Origin: Peptoniphilus_A sp022767005
Lineage (GTDB): Bacteria > Bacillota > Clostridia > Tissierellales > Peptoniphilaceae
Length of the DNA: 64,000 nucleotides
Direction of reading: 5' to 3'
Assembly (NCBI RefSeq): GCF_050315115.1
Contig: NZ_JBNPOJ010000007.1
Coordinates: 1 to 64,000 of the forward strand
The notes beneath the pieces were generated by a model, which was not told where the DNA came from, did no database searches, and saw only the letters and a program-made list of their open reading frames with translations. Positions 43,250-52,431 of this stretch are shown here, piece after piece. How positions within the stretch are numbered: position 1 is the stretch's first letter; each line of letters opens with the position of its first letter. The translations under genes and the position numbers were made by a program.

Positions 43250-44497
43250 TTACGTCGTGTATTTTAATAATTCTTTTGTAGTTTCTAGTTTTTTATCTGC
43301 GTATTTTACAACATCTTTTATTACTAACTTTTTAATAGCTTGTGTTAAATTTTCCATATAGTTAAAATCAATTTCTCCATTTGACTCTACAGGAAGTTTG
43401 ATATATTTATTCTTGACTACATTCCATCCACCTAATTTATTTTTATATGAATATATTGGTAAGTCAGTAACTTTATTAATGCAAGATACTGCAAATAAAT
43501 AACCATTAGGACTTAATTCTATTTCTTTATTTTTCCACTCAATAGCATAAGCATCTGATAGTACAGAAAATTCCCTTGATTGGTAATATGACCTATATAC
43601 GTCGCTATTAGATGGTATAGAAATTACATTTTTTAATATAGTTGCATTTATTTTAGGTCCGTAATAATTTAGGCCTTGGTTCATAAAACTTGAAGTCAAA
43701 AGAGGAAGTGTATAATTATCTATAGGTTCTTTTGGAAGTTCTTTTGCTTTATATGGTAATTTTTTTGTTTTTACTCTTTCAAATAAATCTCCCATTTTAA
43801 ATTCTTTCCATATAATTTTATCAATATTATTTAATACTTCTATTTCATCATTATTAAGTTTATAATCTTTTAATCCAGTTACCGTTAAATAAGCTTCCAG
43901 CTCGGCAAGTCGTTGAGCTTCCAGCTCGGCAAGTCGTTGAGCTTCCAGCTCGGCGACAAAAGATTCCATAAATTCAAAATCTATTCGATTGTTTTTTGTT
44001 GGAAGTGTAAAAGTAATCTCTGATATAGTTTCTACTGTTGAACCTACACCCCATGAATAGTTTTGTAAATAATTCTGAATACATCCAGATAAAAATATCA
44101 TAGATTTTTCGGTTATATTATTATATTTAGGTTTTAACACTTTAACTTTATTACCTGTGTAATATTCATATTTTTGGTAATACACAGAAAATGTATCTTG
44201 AGCAAATGTAATAGAATTTGCTTCATTAAGATACTTTTCATTTTCTACTATATATCCTCTTATACCATTATCAGTTGTTTTTCTAACTACATACGGATGA
44301 GATTTCTCAACTTTTTCATCATAGATTGTATCTATTGCATTAGCATGAAATATTTTTTTACTTGAATGTATTTCAAACAAATCTCCAATCCTATATTCGC
44401 CCCACTCAACATTTTGGAGTTTTTCATTGAGTGAGGCATCTATTTTTTTAAGGACTCGTCCTCGCTTTCGTTTTTCATAAGGGCTGATACTTCCCAA
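43250..44497 (-). CDS. Specificity subunit of a BcgI-like restriction system
   Basis: A 415-residue S-type subunit with two target-recognition domains (about 30-175 and 235-390), each starting with an EWGEYRIGDLFE- or WKEFKMGDLFE-like segment. The linker between them contains tandem AQRLAELE repeats encoded by 24-bp DNA repeats at 43892-43955. Partner is the nuclease-methylase at 44440, whose end it overlaps. The only in-frame start before the first domain is TTG at 44497, so the exact N-terminus is uncertain. Together they should cut and methylate a bipartite DNA target. Confidence 0.83.
   Translation of the reverse strand: MGSISPYEKRKRGRVLKKIDASLNEKLQNVEWGEYRIGDLFEIHSSKKIFHANAIDTIYDEKVEKSHPYVVRKTTDNGIRGYIVENEKYLNEANSITFAQDTFSVYYQKYEYYTGNKVKVLKPKYNNITEKSMIFLSGCIQNYLQNYSWGVGSTVETISEITFTLPTKNNRIDFEFMESFVAELEAQRLAELEAQRLAELEAYLTVTGLKDYKLNNDEIEVLNNIDKIIWKEFKMGDLFERVKTKKLPYKAKELPKEPIDNYTLPLLTSSFMNQGLNYYGPKINATILKNVISIPSNSDVYRSYYQSREFSVLSDAYAIEWKNKEIELSPNGYLFAVSCINKVTDLPIYSYKNKLGGWNVVKNKYIKLPVESNGEIDFNYMENLTQAIKKLVIKDVVKYADKKLETTKELLKYTT
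43892..43955. repeat. 24-bp tandem repeats in the specificity-subunit linker
   Basis: Two full identical 24-bp units (43892-43915, 43916-43939) and 14-16 bp of a third. They encode AQRLAELE octapeptides between the two recognition domains. Unit loss or gain stays in frame and changes only linker length. Confidence 0.9.
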
Positions 44498-46479
44498 GCC
44501 AAAAAGTCTGCTACCGTCTTTTTGAAATCATTAAGAGTAGGTCTTCTGTCAATGGGTGCTGATTGATTCCAATCTGCTCCATTTGCTGGGTCAATAGTTC
44601 CTTCATAGTATTCTTTTTCAGTAAATATATTTAATTTACTTTTACCAAATCTAACAAGGTTGACGATTTCTTCATATCTTTCTTTTGCCCTATCAGTATC
44701 TTTTAAATTGTTTGAGGATTTTTTCCTATCACTTCTTGTATATCCATCATTGGCAAAATCAATAAACTTAACTATTTCATCTTTTTGATGAGTTTCTCCA
44801 ACCCTAAATACATAGATATTAGTTTGTACACTCGATTTACCTATAAATAAATCTATAGGCATCCTTATACTCGCAAGAAGTGTGTTATTTTCTAATATTT
44901 TCTTATTATATTCTTTAGCTTTTCCACTTCCTGCTGAGTTTTGAATAATGATTGCTGCGTATCCTTTATTCATCATAGACAGGGCTTTTTCAACAAAAAT
45001 CATTCCACAACCATCAGCTGAATATGGTGGATTTAAGACAAAAGCAGTAGCTGGAAAATCCTCATCAGTCTTACCAAAACCATATCTACCGTCAAAATCT
45101 ATAATTGAGTCTTGGTTTATAATATTTGAAGAACCATCTCCCATAAGAATCATATTAAGTATTGCGAGCATGTAAATATTTGGTAAAAGCTCTATACCTA
45201 AAAGCTGTTCTGCCTTAATCTTAGCAATTTTTCTCTCTAATTCTAAAGGTGATTTTATCTTTTCTTTAGCATCAATCATCATTTCATTCATAGCAGCAAC
45301 TAATAATCCCGCTGATCCAGTTGCGAAATCCCACACATAAGAATCTTTGTCAACTCTTGCAAGTTTTACAAGTAGCTTTGCAACATATGATGGTGTTAGA
45401 ACGACATCATTTAATTTATCCTGAGTAAATCCAAACCAAGAATACATTTCATTGAATAATTTTCCTGTAAAGTCTGTTGTTAGACCAATTTTGTAATAGA
45501 TGCCTAGATCATCTACTATCTTACAAAAAATTCTCTTTAACTGGCTTTCTCCATTATAAGGTTTATTTATATTCTCTGATAACAAAGTATTTTTAAGGGT
45601 TCTAACAATAAGATTTTGTTTTTTCTCTGGTAAATTTTTATTTTTTAGAAATGCTTCTATCTTTCTAACAATAATCTCACCATCTGTATTTCCATCTTCT
45701 GTCGATGATTCTAGATCTGATTTTTCTAGTGGACGAACTTTACCAGGTATGCCAAGTGTTGCCATAATTGATGCAGATACTAGATATACCCTGTCGTTTT
45801 CACTTAACCCTTTTTCTTCTTTATAGATATCATTGTTAAGCTTTGTAAGAGATGTTTCAATTTCTTTTTCCCTTTTTAATCTTAGTCTATCTAATTCTTC
45901 ATTAGATAAAGATAATTCATTGACCTTTTTTATAAAATTATTAAAATTATCTTCTCTAAGAAATGACAAATCGGTGTACTCATCAACTTTTTGACCTATA
46001 CCTAGGTTCTCTTTAGATACATAATATACTCCTATAGAATGTTCTATTGATCCGTTTGCTTTCTTATAGCCCGTTACACCTATTGATATTACATCAGTAT
46101 AAGAAGTGTAGTGCAAAATTGCATTTGCATAATGAACAGCTCCATTAACAGCATAGGAATTAATATTTTTATAGTTTGGTGTATTTTTACTAGTTGTATT
46201 ATCTACATTTCCATCTTTATTTAGTTTAACTAGTTTACCCTTATATCCCTTATATTCAATTAAAATAGGGTAATAATTTAAGGCTTCATCTTGTAATAAT
46301 AATTTAGCATCCGGTCTATTTCCACCAGTTCCACCACTCTTGGAAGCATATTCATTTAATGCCTTATCAATTTCTTTATTTAAGCTTTCCTGCTCAAGTT
46401 TATAGTCTAATCCATAACTTTTTAGCCAACCATTAACTAAGTCAGCAATATTTGGCTCTATTGATTGTAATTTTGCCAT
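44440..46479 (-). CDS. Nuclease-methyltransferase fusion of a BcgI-like restriction system
   Basis: A 679-residue protein. The N-terminus shows a PD-(D/E)xK-type nuclease pattern: D57 in RPDAK, then E75 and K77 in ILIEYKGYK. From about 300 a gamma-class N6-adenine methyltransferase follows, with motif I DFATGSAGLLVAA (384-396) and catalytic NPPYSADG (483-490). Combined with a separate two-domain specificity subunit and no adjacent HsdR, this matches BcgI-like (type IIB/IIG) systems, not classical type I. Start follows GAGGT. A damaged XRE-type gene lies just upstream. Confidence 0.8.
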   Translation of the reverse strand: MAKLQSIEPNIADLVNGWLKSYGLDYKLEQESLNKEIDKALNEYASKSGGTGGNRPDAKLLLQDEALNYYPILIEYKGYKGKLVKLNKDGNVDNTTSKNTPNYKNINSYAVNGAVHYANAILHYTSYTDVISIGVTGYKKANGSIEHSIGVYYVSKENLGIGQKVDEYTDLSFLREDNFNNFIKKVNELSLSNEELDRLRLKREKEIETSLTKLNNDIYKEEKGLSENDRVYLVSASIMATLGIPGKVRPLEKSDLESSTEDGNTDGEIIVRKIEAFLKNKNLPEKKQNLIVRTLKNTLLSENINKPYNGESQLKRIFCKIVDDLGIYYKIGLTTDFTGKLFNEMYSWFGFTQDKLNDVVLTPSYVAKLLVKLARVDKDSYVWDFATGSAGLLVAAMNEMMIDAKEKIKSPLELERKIAKIKAEQLLGIELLPNIYMLAILNMILMGDGSSNIINQDSIIDFDGRYGFGKTDEDFPATAFVLNPPYSADGCGMIFVEKALSMMNKGYAAIIIQNSAGSGKAKEYNKKILENNTLLASIRMPIDLFIGKSSVQTNIYVFRVGETHQKDEIVKFIDFANDGYTRSDRKKSSNNLKDTDRAKERYEEIVNLVRFGKSKLNIFTEKEYYEGTIDPANGADWNQSAPIDRRPTLNDFKKTVADFLAWEVSALMKNESEDESLKK

Positions 46480-46482
46480 AAC

Positions 46483-46716
46483 TTACCTCACATATTCCAT
46501 AATATCTTCAATCCTGCAATCAAGAACACAACATATCTTAGCAAGTGTTTCTAAGTCAATTCTTTTTACTTTATTATTACAATAAGAGTTAAGTTGCGTC
46601 CTTTGTTGATTTGCATGCTTTTTTAATTTCTTTTTCTTATATTTTTTTCTTCTAAAACTTTGTCTGTTTAAAAATAATTTTTTCAAAGCTAGACATTTCT
46701 TTACTCCTTGTGCCAA
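46483..46716 (-). pseudogene. Frameshifted XRE-family regulator upstream of the restriction genes
   Basis: The last ~40 residues (QRTQLNSYCNNKVKRIDLE, then TLAKICCVLDCRIEDIMEYV) are a good Cro/C1-type helix-turn-helix end. The N-terminal part is Lys/Arg-rich nonsense in this frame, whereas a neighbouring frame reads VLEEKNIRKR, as expected for helix 1. The break falls in an A-rich run near 46620-46640. It may once have been the controller protein of the restriction system. Its stop is 3 bp from the methylase start. Confidence 0.55.
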
Positions 46717-46739
46717 GCATCTTTAAAATCCAATTAACT

Positions 46740-47171
46740 TTCTTAAATTATATTATACAATAAATTCATAACTCCTTATAGGTATAAGATTCTTTAATTG
46801 CATGGATTCATAAAGTTTATTTTCGTAATAATAGATATATTCCATAATTTTTTAGATAACTCTTCAATTTTTCCCTCATATAGTCAATATTCTTTTTCTA
46901 ATAAGGTTAATTGTATTTGTAGCTTTGCTACTTGATTTATATTATTTATTAAATTTAAAAAACAGTAGTTATAGAATTCTAAATAGTTTGAGGTCAACTA
47001 TATAGAATTTTTCTTTCTCTGTTAAATATATTTTTACCTAATTTTTCTATTTTATAAGTTTTCCTTTTTAATAAATTCTATGTCTTAGAATTTTCCATAT
47101 AACAAAAAATTTAAAAATTGGAAATTGCCTTTCCCTAAGAAATTACGTTTCCTAAAAAACATAAATAGACG
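46740..47171. other. Decayed sequence between the restriction operon and guaA
   Basis: No intact gene. A minus-strand frame around 46830-46930 gives QIQLTLLEKEY, a stop, LYEGKIEELSKKL and SIITKI, vaguely like an IS110-family transposase linker helix. Too weak for a firm call. It lies inside the right part of the guaA-linked island. Confidence 0.3.
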
Positions 47172-47200
47172 CAAAAGACCGCAGCTTAAAACTACGGTCT
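47172..47200. terminator. Terminator downstream of guaA
   Basis: A 9-bp stem AGACCGCAG/CTACGGTCT with one mismatch (47176-47200) is flanked by T-rich runs on both strands, so it can stop transcription from either side. Confidence 0.7.
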
Positions 47201-47204
47201 AATT

Positions 47205-47351
47205 TTTTGTCCAAATGTAAACCACTTGGAACTATTATTTAGTTTATTCTTTTTAGCTTCCAGTACCATTTGAGTACCAGTAGCCATTTTTCATTCTCTC
47301 TATAGCTTGTAATTAAGCCATTTTAGAAAATTTTGCTACTATTCCCACTCA
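47205..47351. repeat. Right direct repeat of the island, overlapping the guaA 3' end
   Basis: Related to 40595-40755 in direct orientation. The repeat includes the last 13 bases of guaA with the stop (GAGTGGGAATAGT on the minus strand) and the following ~130 bp. Confidence 0.65.
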
Positions 47352-48859
47352 ATTGTTGCTGGTGGTTTTGATGTTATGTCGTAGACTATTCTATTTATAT
47401 GATCTACTTCGTTTACTATTCTGGTTGATACTTTTTCTAAAATTTCCCATGGTATTTTTGTGAAATCAGCTGTCATAAAGTCTGTTGTTGATACTGCGCG
47501 GAGGGCAAGTGTGTAGTCGTAAGTTCTAAAGTCGCCCATTACTCCAACTGTTCTGATATTTGTTAAGACTGCAAAATATTGGTTGATGTCTTCTAGTTTT
47601 GCAGCTTCTAATTCGTCTCTGAAAATTTTGTCTGCGTCGCGTAAAATGTCTAATTTTTCTTTTGTTATTTCTCCCAATACTCTTATCGCTAGTCCTGGTC
47701 CAGGGAAAGGTTGTCTGTCTACTAAATAGTCAGGTAGTCCTAATTCTCGTCCAAGGTTTCGAACTTCGTCTTTAAATAACATTCTAAGTGGTTCAATTAT
47801 TTCTTTGAAGTCAACAAAATCAGGAAGACCTCCTACATTGTGGTGAGATTTTATTACTGCTGAGTCGCCTAATCCTGATTCGATTACATCTGGGTAGATT
47901 GTTCCCTGTGCTAAATAATCTACTGATTTTATTTTTTGTCCTTCTTCTTCAAAGACTCTTATAAATTCTTCTCCGATTATTTTTCTCTTTCTTTCTGGAT
48001 CTGTTACTCCAGAAAGTTTTTCTAAAAATCTTTTTTCTGCATCTACTCTTATGAAGTGCATACCTGAGTCTTTGAATGCTTCTTCTACTTCGTCGCCTTC
48101 ATTCTTTCTCATTAGTCCGTGATCTACGAAGATGCAAGTTAATTTTTCACCTACTGCTTTTGATATTAGTGCTGCTGTTACTGATGAGTCAACACCACCT
48201 GATAATGCAAGTAGTACTTTTCCGTCTCCAACTTTTTCTTTTATTTCTTTTATTGCTTTTTTTGCGTAGTTTTCCATTGTCCAGTCTTTTTTTGCACCGC
48301 AAATATTTACTGCAAAGTTTTCTAGCATTTTTTTGCCGTGGACTGTGTGATTTACTTCTGGATGGAATTGTAGTGCGTAAAGATTTTTATCTACATTTGC
48401 CATTGCTACTACTGGACAGTTTTTGCTACGTGCAATTATTTCGAATCCTTCTGGCACTTTTTCTACTCTATCTACATGGCTCATCCAAACTGATTCTTTT
48501 TTTTCTAAGTTTTTAAATATTTCCGATGTTTCTGTTGTGATTTCTGTTTTTCCAAATTCTCTTTCTTTTGGTGCACTAACTACTTCGCCACCTAATGCGT
48601 ATGCCATGAGTTGCATTCCGTAGCAAAGTCCAAGTATTGGAATGTTTTTGTCAAAGATTTCTTTTTCAATTTTTGGTGCACTTTCTTCATATACTGAATT
48701 AGGTCCACCTGTGAATATTATTCCTTCTACGTTTTTTCTATTTTCTAATTCTTTTAAGGCCTTGTTGTAGGGTACAACTTCACAGTAAATGTTTAAGTCT
48801 CTTATTCTTCTTGCTATTAACTGATTGTATTGGCCCCCAAAGTCAACTACTAATATCAT
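47339..48859 (-). CDS. guaA: GMP synthase (glutamine-hydrolysing)
   Basis: A 506-residue GuaA. Class I glutamine amidotransferase domain first (FTGGPNSVYEE, GLCYGMQLMAYALGG with the catalytic Cys, QFHPEVNHT). The ATP-pyrophosphatase domain follows (LALSGGVDSSVTAALI) and the C-terminal dimerisation domain ends in KPPATIEWE. It aminates XMP to GMP. Monocistronic, divergent from secA. Its 3' end is a well-known target of genomic-island integrases, and a partial copy of that end lies 6.6 kb away at 40744. Confidence 0.96.
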   Translation of the reverse strand: MILVVDFGGQYNQLIARRIRDLNIYCEVVPYNKALKELENRKNVEGIIFTGGPNSVYEESAPKIEKEIFDKNIPILGLCYGMQLMAYALGGEVVSAPKEREFGKTEITTETSEIFKNLEKKESVWMSHVDRVEKVPEGFEIIARSKNCPVVAMANVDKNLYALQFHPEVNHTVHGKKMLENFAVNICGAKKDWTMENYAKKAIKEIKEKVGDGKVLLALSGGVDSSVTAALISKAVGEKLTCIFVDHGLMRKNEGDEVEEAFKDSGMHFIRVDAEKRFLEKLSGVTDPERKRKIIGEEFIRVFEEEGQKIKSVDYLAQGTIYPDVIESGLGDSAVIKSHHNVGGLPDFVDFKEIIEPLRMLFKDEVRNLGRELGLPDYLVDRQPFPGPGLAIRVLGEITKEKLDILRDADKIFRDELEAAKLEDINQYFAVLTNIRTVGVMGDFRTYDYTLALRAVSTTDFMTADFTKIPWEILEKVSTRIVNEVDHINRIVYDITSKPPATIEWE

Positions 48860-48962
48860 ATTAACCTCCTCTTCATTAAATACATTTTAATATAAAAATT
48901 AAAATTTGTATAGTTGATGAGCATCTAAATTCAATTAAAATTAAGTATTTAAGCTATTTATA

Positions 48963-48991
48963 TTGACATTAAATATTTCTAACAATATAAT
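48963..48991 (+). promoter_or_regulatory. Perfect consensus promoter of secA
   Basis: TTGACA (48963-48968), 17 bp, TATAAT (48986-48991), about 85 bp upstream of the secA start. Confidence 0.88.
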
Positions 48992-49076
48992 TTATAGAGA
49001 TAAGTAAAAATTGTTTTTTATTGTAAAATATGCCATTTAATGATAAAATTAAACGTCAGGTAAAAGGAGTGGTAAA

Positions 49077-51815
49077 ATGGGTTTAATGGAAAAGATTTTT
49101 GGTACCTACAGCGATAGGGAACTAAAAAAGATCGAGCCCCTTGTAAATAAAGTTATGAGCCTTGAAGGCGAGATGGAAAAACTTTCAGATACTGAGCTAA
49201 AAGAAAAAACTGAAGAATTTAAAAATAGAATTAAAAATGGTGAAACTACAGACGATATACTTCCTGAAGCTTTTGCTGTTGTAAGAGAAGCTGCATGGAG
49301 AGTGCTTGGCATGAAGCACTTTAGAGTACAAGTAATCGGTGGTATTATTCTTCATCAAGGTAGAATTGCTGAAATGAAAACAGGTGAAGGTAAGACACTT
49401 GTTGCTACACTTCCAGCTTACTTAAACGCTCTTGAAGGCAAGGGCACACATATTGTAACTGTAAATGATTATTTGGCAAGCCGTGATAGAGACTGGATGG
49501 GTAAAGTTTACGAGTTCTTGGGACTTACTGTCGGATGTATTATTCACGATATGGATCAAGACGAGAGAAAAGCTGCCTACAATGCGGACATAACTTACGG
49601 TACAAATAATGAATTTGGTTTCGACTATCTTAGAGATAATATGGTTATCTATAAAGAAGAAATGGTACAAAGAGGACTTCATTTTTGTATAGTCGATGAA
49701 GTTGACTCAATTTTAATTGATGAAGCTAGAACACCTCTTATTATTTCTGGTCAAGGCGACGAATCTGTTGATTTATATGTTAGAGCAAGAGATTTTGTAA
49801 ATACTTTATCTCATAGAATTAAGAGCCAAGATGAAATAGACCTTGAAAGATTCAATAGAGAATTCGAAGAAGAAACTGTTGACTATGTTATAAACGAAAA
49901 AGACAAAACTGCAACATTAACTGATAAGGGTATTGAAAAGGCTGAAAAATATTTTGGCATTGAAAACTTATCAGACGCATCTAATATGGAATTATCTCAC
50001 CACATTAACCAAGCTTTAAAAGCTGCTGGTACAATGCACAAAGATATTGACTATGTTATTAAAGATGGCGAAATTATTATAGTTGATGAATTTACCGGTC
50101 GTCTAATGTATGGTAGAAGATATTCTGAAGGTCTTCACCAAGCAATTGAGGCAAAAGAAGGACTTGAAGTACAAGCAGAATCAAAAACTCTTGCTACAAT
50201 TACATTCCAAAACTACTTTAGAATGTACGACAAACTTTCTGGTATGACTGGTACGGCAATGACAGAAGAAGGCGAATTTAGAGACATCTATAACATAGAC
50301 GTTGTTGAAATTCCTACAAATAAACCTGTCATAAGAATAGACGAAAATGATCATATTTACATCAACGAAGATGCAAAATTCAAAGCTGTTACTAGAGAAA
50401 TTGCAGAAGCACATGAAAAAGGACAACCAGTGCTAGTTGGTACAATATCCATTGACAAATCAGAAGTGCTTTCAAAATACTTGAAGCGTGCAGGCATTAA
50501 ACATAATGTATTGAATGCTAAAAAGCATGCACAAGAATCTGAAATTGTCGCACAAGCTGGTCGTTTTGGTCAAGTAACTATTGCCACAAACATGGCAGGT
50601 CGTGGTACCGACATTGTACTTGGTGGTAATCCAGAATACCTTGCAAAGAAAGAACTTAAAAAGCAAGGCATGGAAGAAGAAATGCTTGAATATGCAGACT
50701 CATATTTCAAAACAGATGACCCAGAAATTTTAAAAGCAAGAGAAGATTATCAAAATCTTGTTAAAAAATTCAAAGAAGAAACTGACAAAGAAGCCGAAGA
50801 AGTAAAAAAAGTCGGCGGACTTAGAATAATAGGTACAGAAAGACATGAGTCAAGACGTATCGACAACCAACTCCGTGGTCGTTCAGGTCGTCAAGGAGAC
50901 CCTGGTTCTTCAAGATTTTATATATCAGCAGATGACGATTTAATTAGACTATTTGCTGGAGATAGATTTAAAGAAACAATGCTTAAAATTGATTCACCAG
51001 AAGATGAACCCGTTGAAGCAAAAATTTTAACAAGACTTATTGAATCAGCACAAAGAAAAGTAGAAGGAAATAACTTTAGTATTCGTAAAAATGTCTTAAA
51101 ATACGACGATGTTATGAATAAACAAAGAGAAGTGATCTACAGTGAAAGAAGAAGAGTGCTTGAAGGTGAAAACTTAAAAGATGACATCATCGCAATGAGA
51201 AATGATGTAATCGACAAGACAATCGACTTTTACAACAAGCTTGATGACAATAACAAAAGATATTTAGACTTCGAATCAATTAGAAACTTCGGAGTAAATG
51301 TTTTTGACTTTGATGAAAATTTCTTAAAGGAACTTGAAAATCCAACAGCAGAATCTTTAAAAGAATACATTAAAGAACTTGCTGATAAAAAATATAAAGA
51401 AAAAGAAGAAGATTTTGGCGACGAAAAGTTTAGAGAAATAGAAAGAGTTGCCCTACTTCAAAATGTTGACCAAAAGTGGATGGATCACATCGACGCAATG
51501 GATCAACTAAGAAAAGGAATTGGACTTCGTGCAGTTGGACAAACTGACCCAGTTAGAGCTTACGCAGAAGAAGGCTTTGATATGTTCGAAGAAATGAACG
51601 AATCAATCAAAGAAGACACAGTTAAAATGCTTTATCATGTAATAAATCCTGAAAGAGTACAAAGAGTTAGAGTTGCAAAAGAAATTGAAACTGTAAATCC
51701 AGATGACGGAAAACAAAAACCTTATGTAAGAAAAGAAAAAAAGGTTGGAAGAAATGACCCATGCCCATGCGGAAGCGGAAAAAAATATAAAAACTGTCAC
51801 GGAAAATTTGAATAG
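49077..51815 (+). CDS. secA: Preprotein translocase ATPase SecA
   Basis: A 912-residue SecA. Walker A in MKTGEGKTLVATLP, DEVDSILIDEA (Walker B), TNMAGRGTDIVLGGNPEY, LRGRSGRQGDPGSSRFY (in parts) and the C-terminal zinc-binding CPCGSGKKYKNCHG are intact. It drives Sec-dependent export of unfolded proteins such as the SLH protein at 56018. A single SecA motor of normal length; no accessory-Sec features seen. Start follows AAAAGGAG. Confidence 0.97.
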   Translation: MGLMEKIFGTYSDRELKKIEPLVNKVMSLEGEMEKLSDTELKEKTEEFKNRIKNGETTDDILPEAFAVVREAAWRVLGMKHFRVQVIGGIILHQGRIAEMKTGEGKTLVATLPAYLNALEGKGTHIVTVNDYLASRDRDWMGKVYEFLGLTVGCIIHDMDQDERKAAYNADITYGTNNEFGFDYLRDNMVIYKEEMVQRGLHFCIVDEVDSILIDEARTPLIISGQGDESVDLYVRARDFVNTLSHRIKSQDEIDLERFNREFEEETVDYVINEKDKTATLTDKGIEKAEKYFGIENLSDASNMELSHHINQALKAAGTMHKDIDYVIKDGEIIIVDEFTGRLMYGRRYSEGLHQAIEAKEGLEVQAESKTLATITFQNYFRMYDKLSGMTGTAMTEEGEFRDIYNIDVVEIPTNKPVIRIDENDHIYINEDAKFKAVTREIAEAHEKGQPVLVGTISIDKSEVLSKYLKRAGIKHNVLNAKKHAQESEIVAQAGRFGQVTIATNMAGRGTDIVLGGNPEYLAKKELKKQGMEEEMLEYADSYFKTDDPEILKAREDYQNLVKKFKEETDKEAEEVKKVGGLRIIGTERHESRRIDNQLRGRSGRQGDPGSSRFYISADDDLIRLFAGDRFKETMLKIDSPEDEPVEAKILTRLIESAQRKVEGNNFSIRKNVLKYDDVMNKQREVIYSERRRVLEGENLKDDIIAMRNDVIDKTIDFYNKLDDNNKRYLDFESIRNFGVNVFDFDENFLKELENPTAESLKEYIKELADKKYKEKEEDFGDEKFREIERVALLQNVDQKWMDHIDAMDQLRKGIGLRAVGQTDPVRAYAEEGFDMFEEMNESIKEDTVKMLYHVINPERVQRVRVAKEIETVNPDDGKQKPYVRKEKKVGRNDPCPCGSGKKYKNCHGKFE

Positions 51816-51825
51816 ATAATTAAGT

Positions 51826-51875
51826 AAAAGTGATGTTGCATAGTAGATAGTTCTATTATGCCCATCACTTTTTTA
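51826..51875 (+). terminator. Long hairpin terminator of secA
   Basis: AAAAGTGATG pairs with CATCACTTTT, and inside it GCATAGTAGA pairs with TCTATTATGC; a T6 run follows. A related element occurs at 5312-5350. Confidence 0.8.
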
Positions 51876-52239
51876 TTAAATGCTTGAATTTAGTCATTAT
51901 CTCTTTTGATTAAAATTTTTTAAGCATCTTCCTATTATATGATTTTTAAGTCATTTTATTATATTTGCTTTTTCTTTATCATAAAATTTATTTTTTTCTA
52001 TTAATATTGAAACATCTTGTCAAGAATTCCTAGAGCTAATTCTGTAATTTTTATCTAAATAAATTTATTAGTCTATGGTCAAGTGCTTTTCTTTATCTAA
52101 TAAAAATTTAATTTATAAATCTATTTACAAGCCTTAGCATTATCTTGGAGATTTAATTTGTATTAAGTTTATTCTTAATTGAATTTTGTATTTATTAAAC
52201 TTTTAATCTTTTACAATTTAACTTTAATACGATAATATA
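51876..52239. other. AT-rich spacer without visible genes
   Basis: About 360 bp between the secA terminator and the epimerase promoter. Stops in all frames, no repeat or RNA signature that I can support. Confidence 0.5.
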
Positions 52240-52378
52240 TTGACAAAATATTTTGTGTATTATAAAATATTTTCACAAATAAATATTAACTGCTTCATTT
52301 TGCATGAGCTATTACAATAGATCAAGAAACAATTTGAGACCCAGTAAATAAATAACTTTTATTTTGCTGGGCTTTTTT
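52240..52378 (+). promoter_or_regulatory. Promoter and leader with terminator upstream of the epimerase operon
   Basis: TTGACA (52240-52245), 17 bp and TAAAAT (52263-52268) form a near-consensus promoter. Only ~70 bp later comes a full intrinsic terminator, with CCCAG (52341-52345) pairing to CTGGG (52369-52373) plus flanking A/T pairs, then a T6 run. The gene starts at 52432. A terminator between promoter and gene implies attenuation, or a short separate transcript. Confidence 0.6.
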
Positions 52379-52431
52379 ATTTGGGATTAAAATTTTTATA
52401 ATCCTAAATGAAAACTTAGAAGGAGGTAAAA

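Noticed and set aside
44440..46479. Classical type I HsdM
   Set aside because: The N-terminal nuclease-like pattern and lack of an adjacent hsdR favour a BcgI-like fusion.
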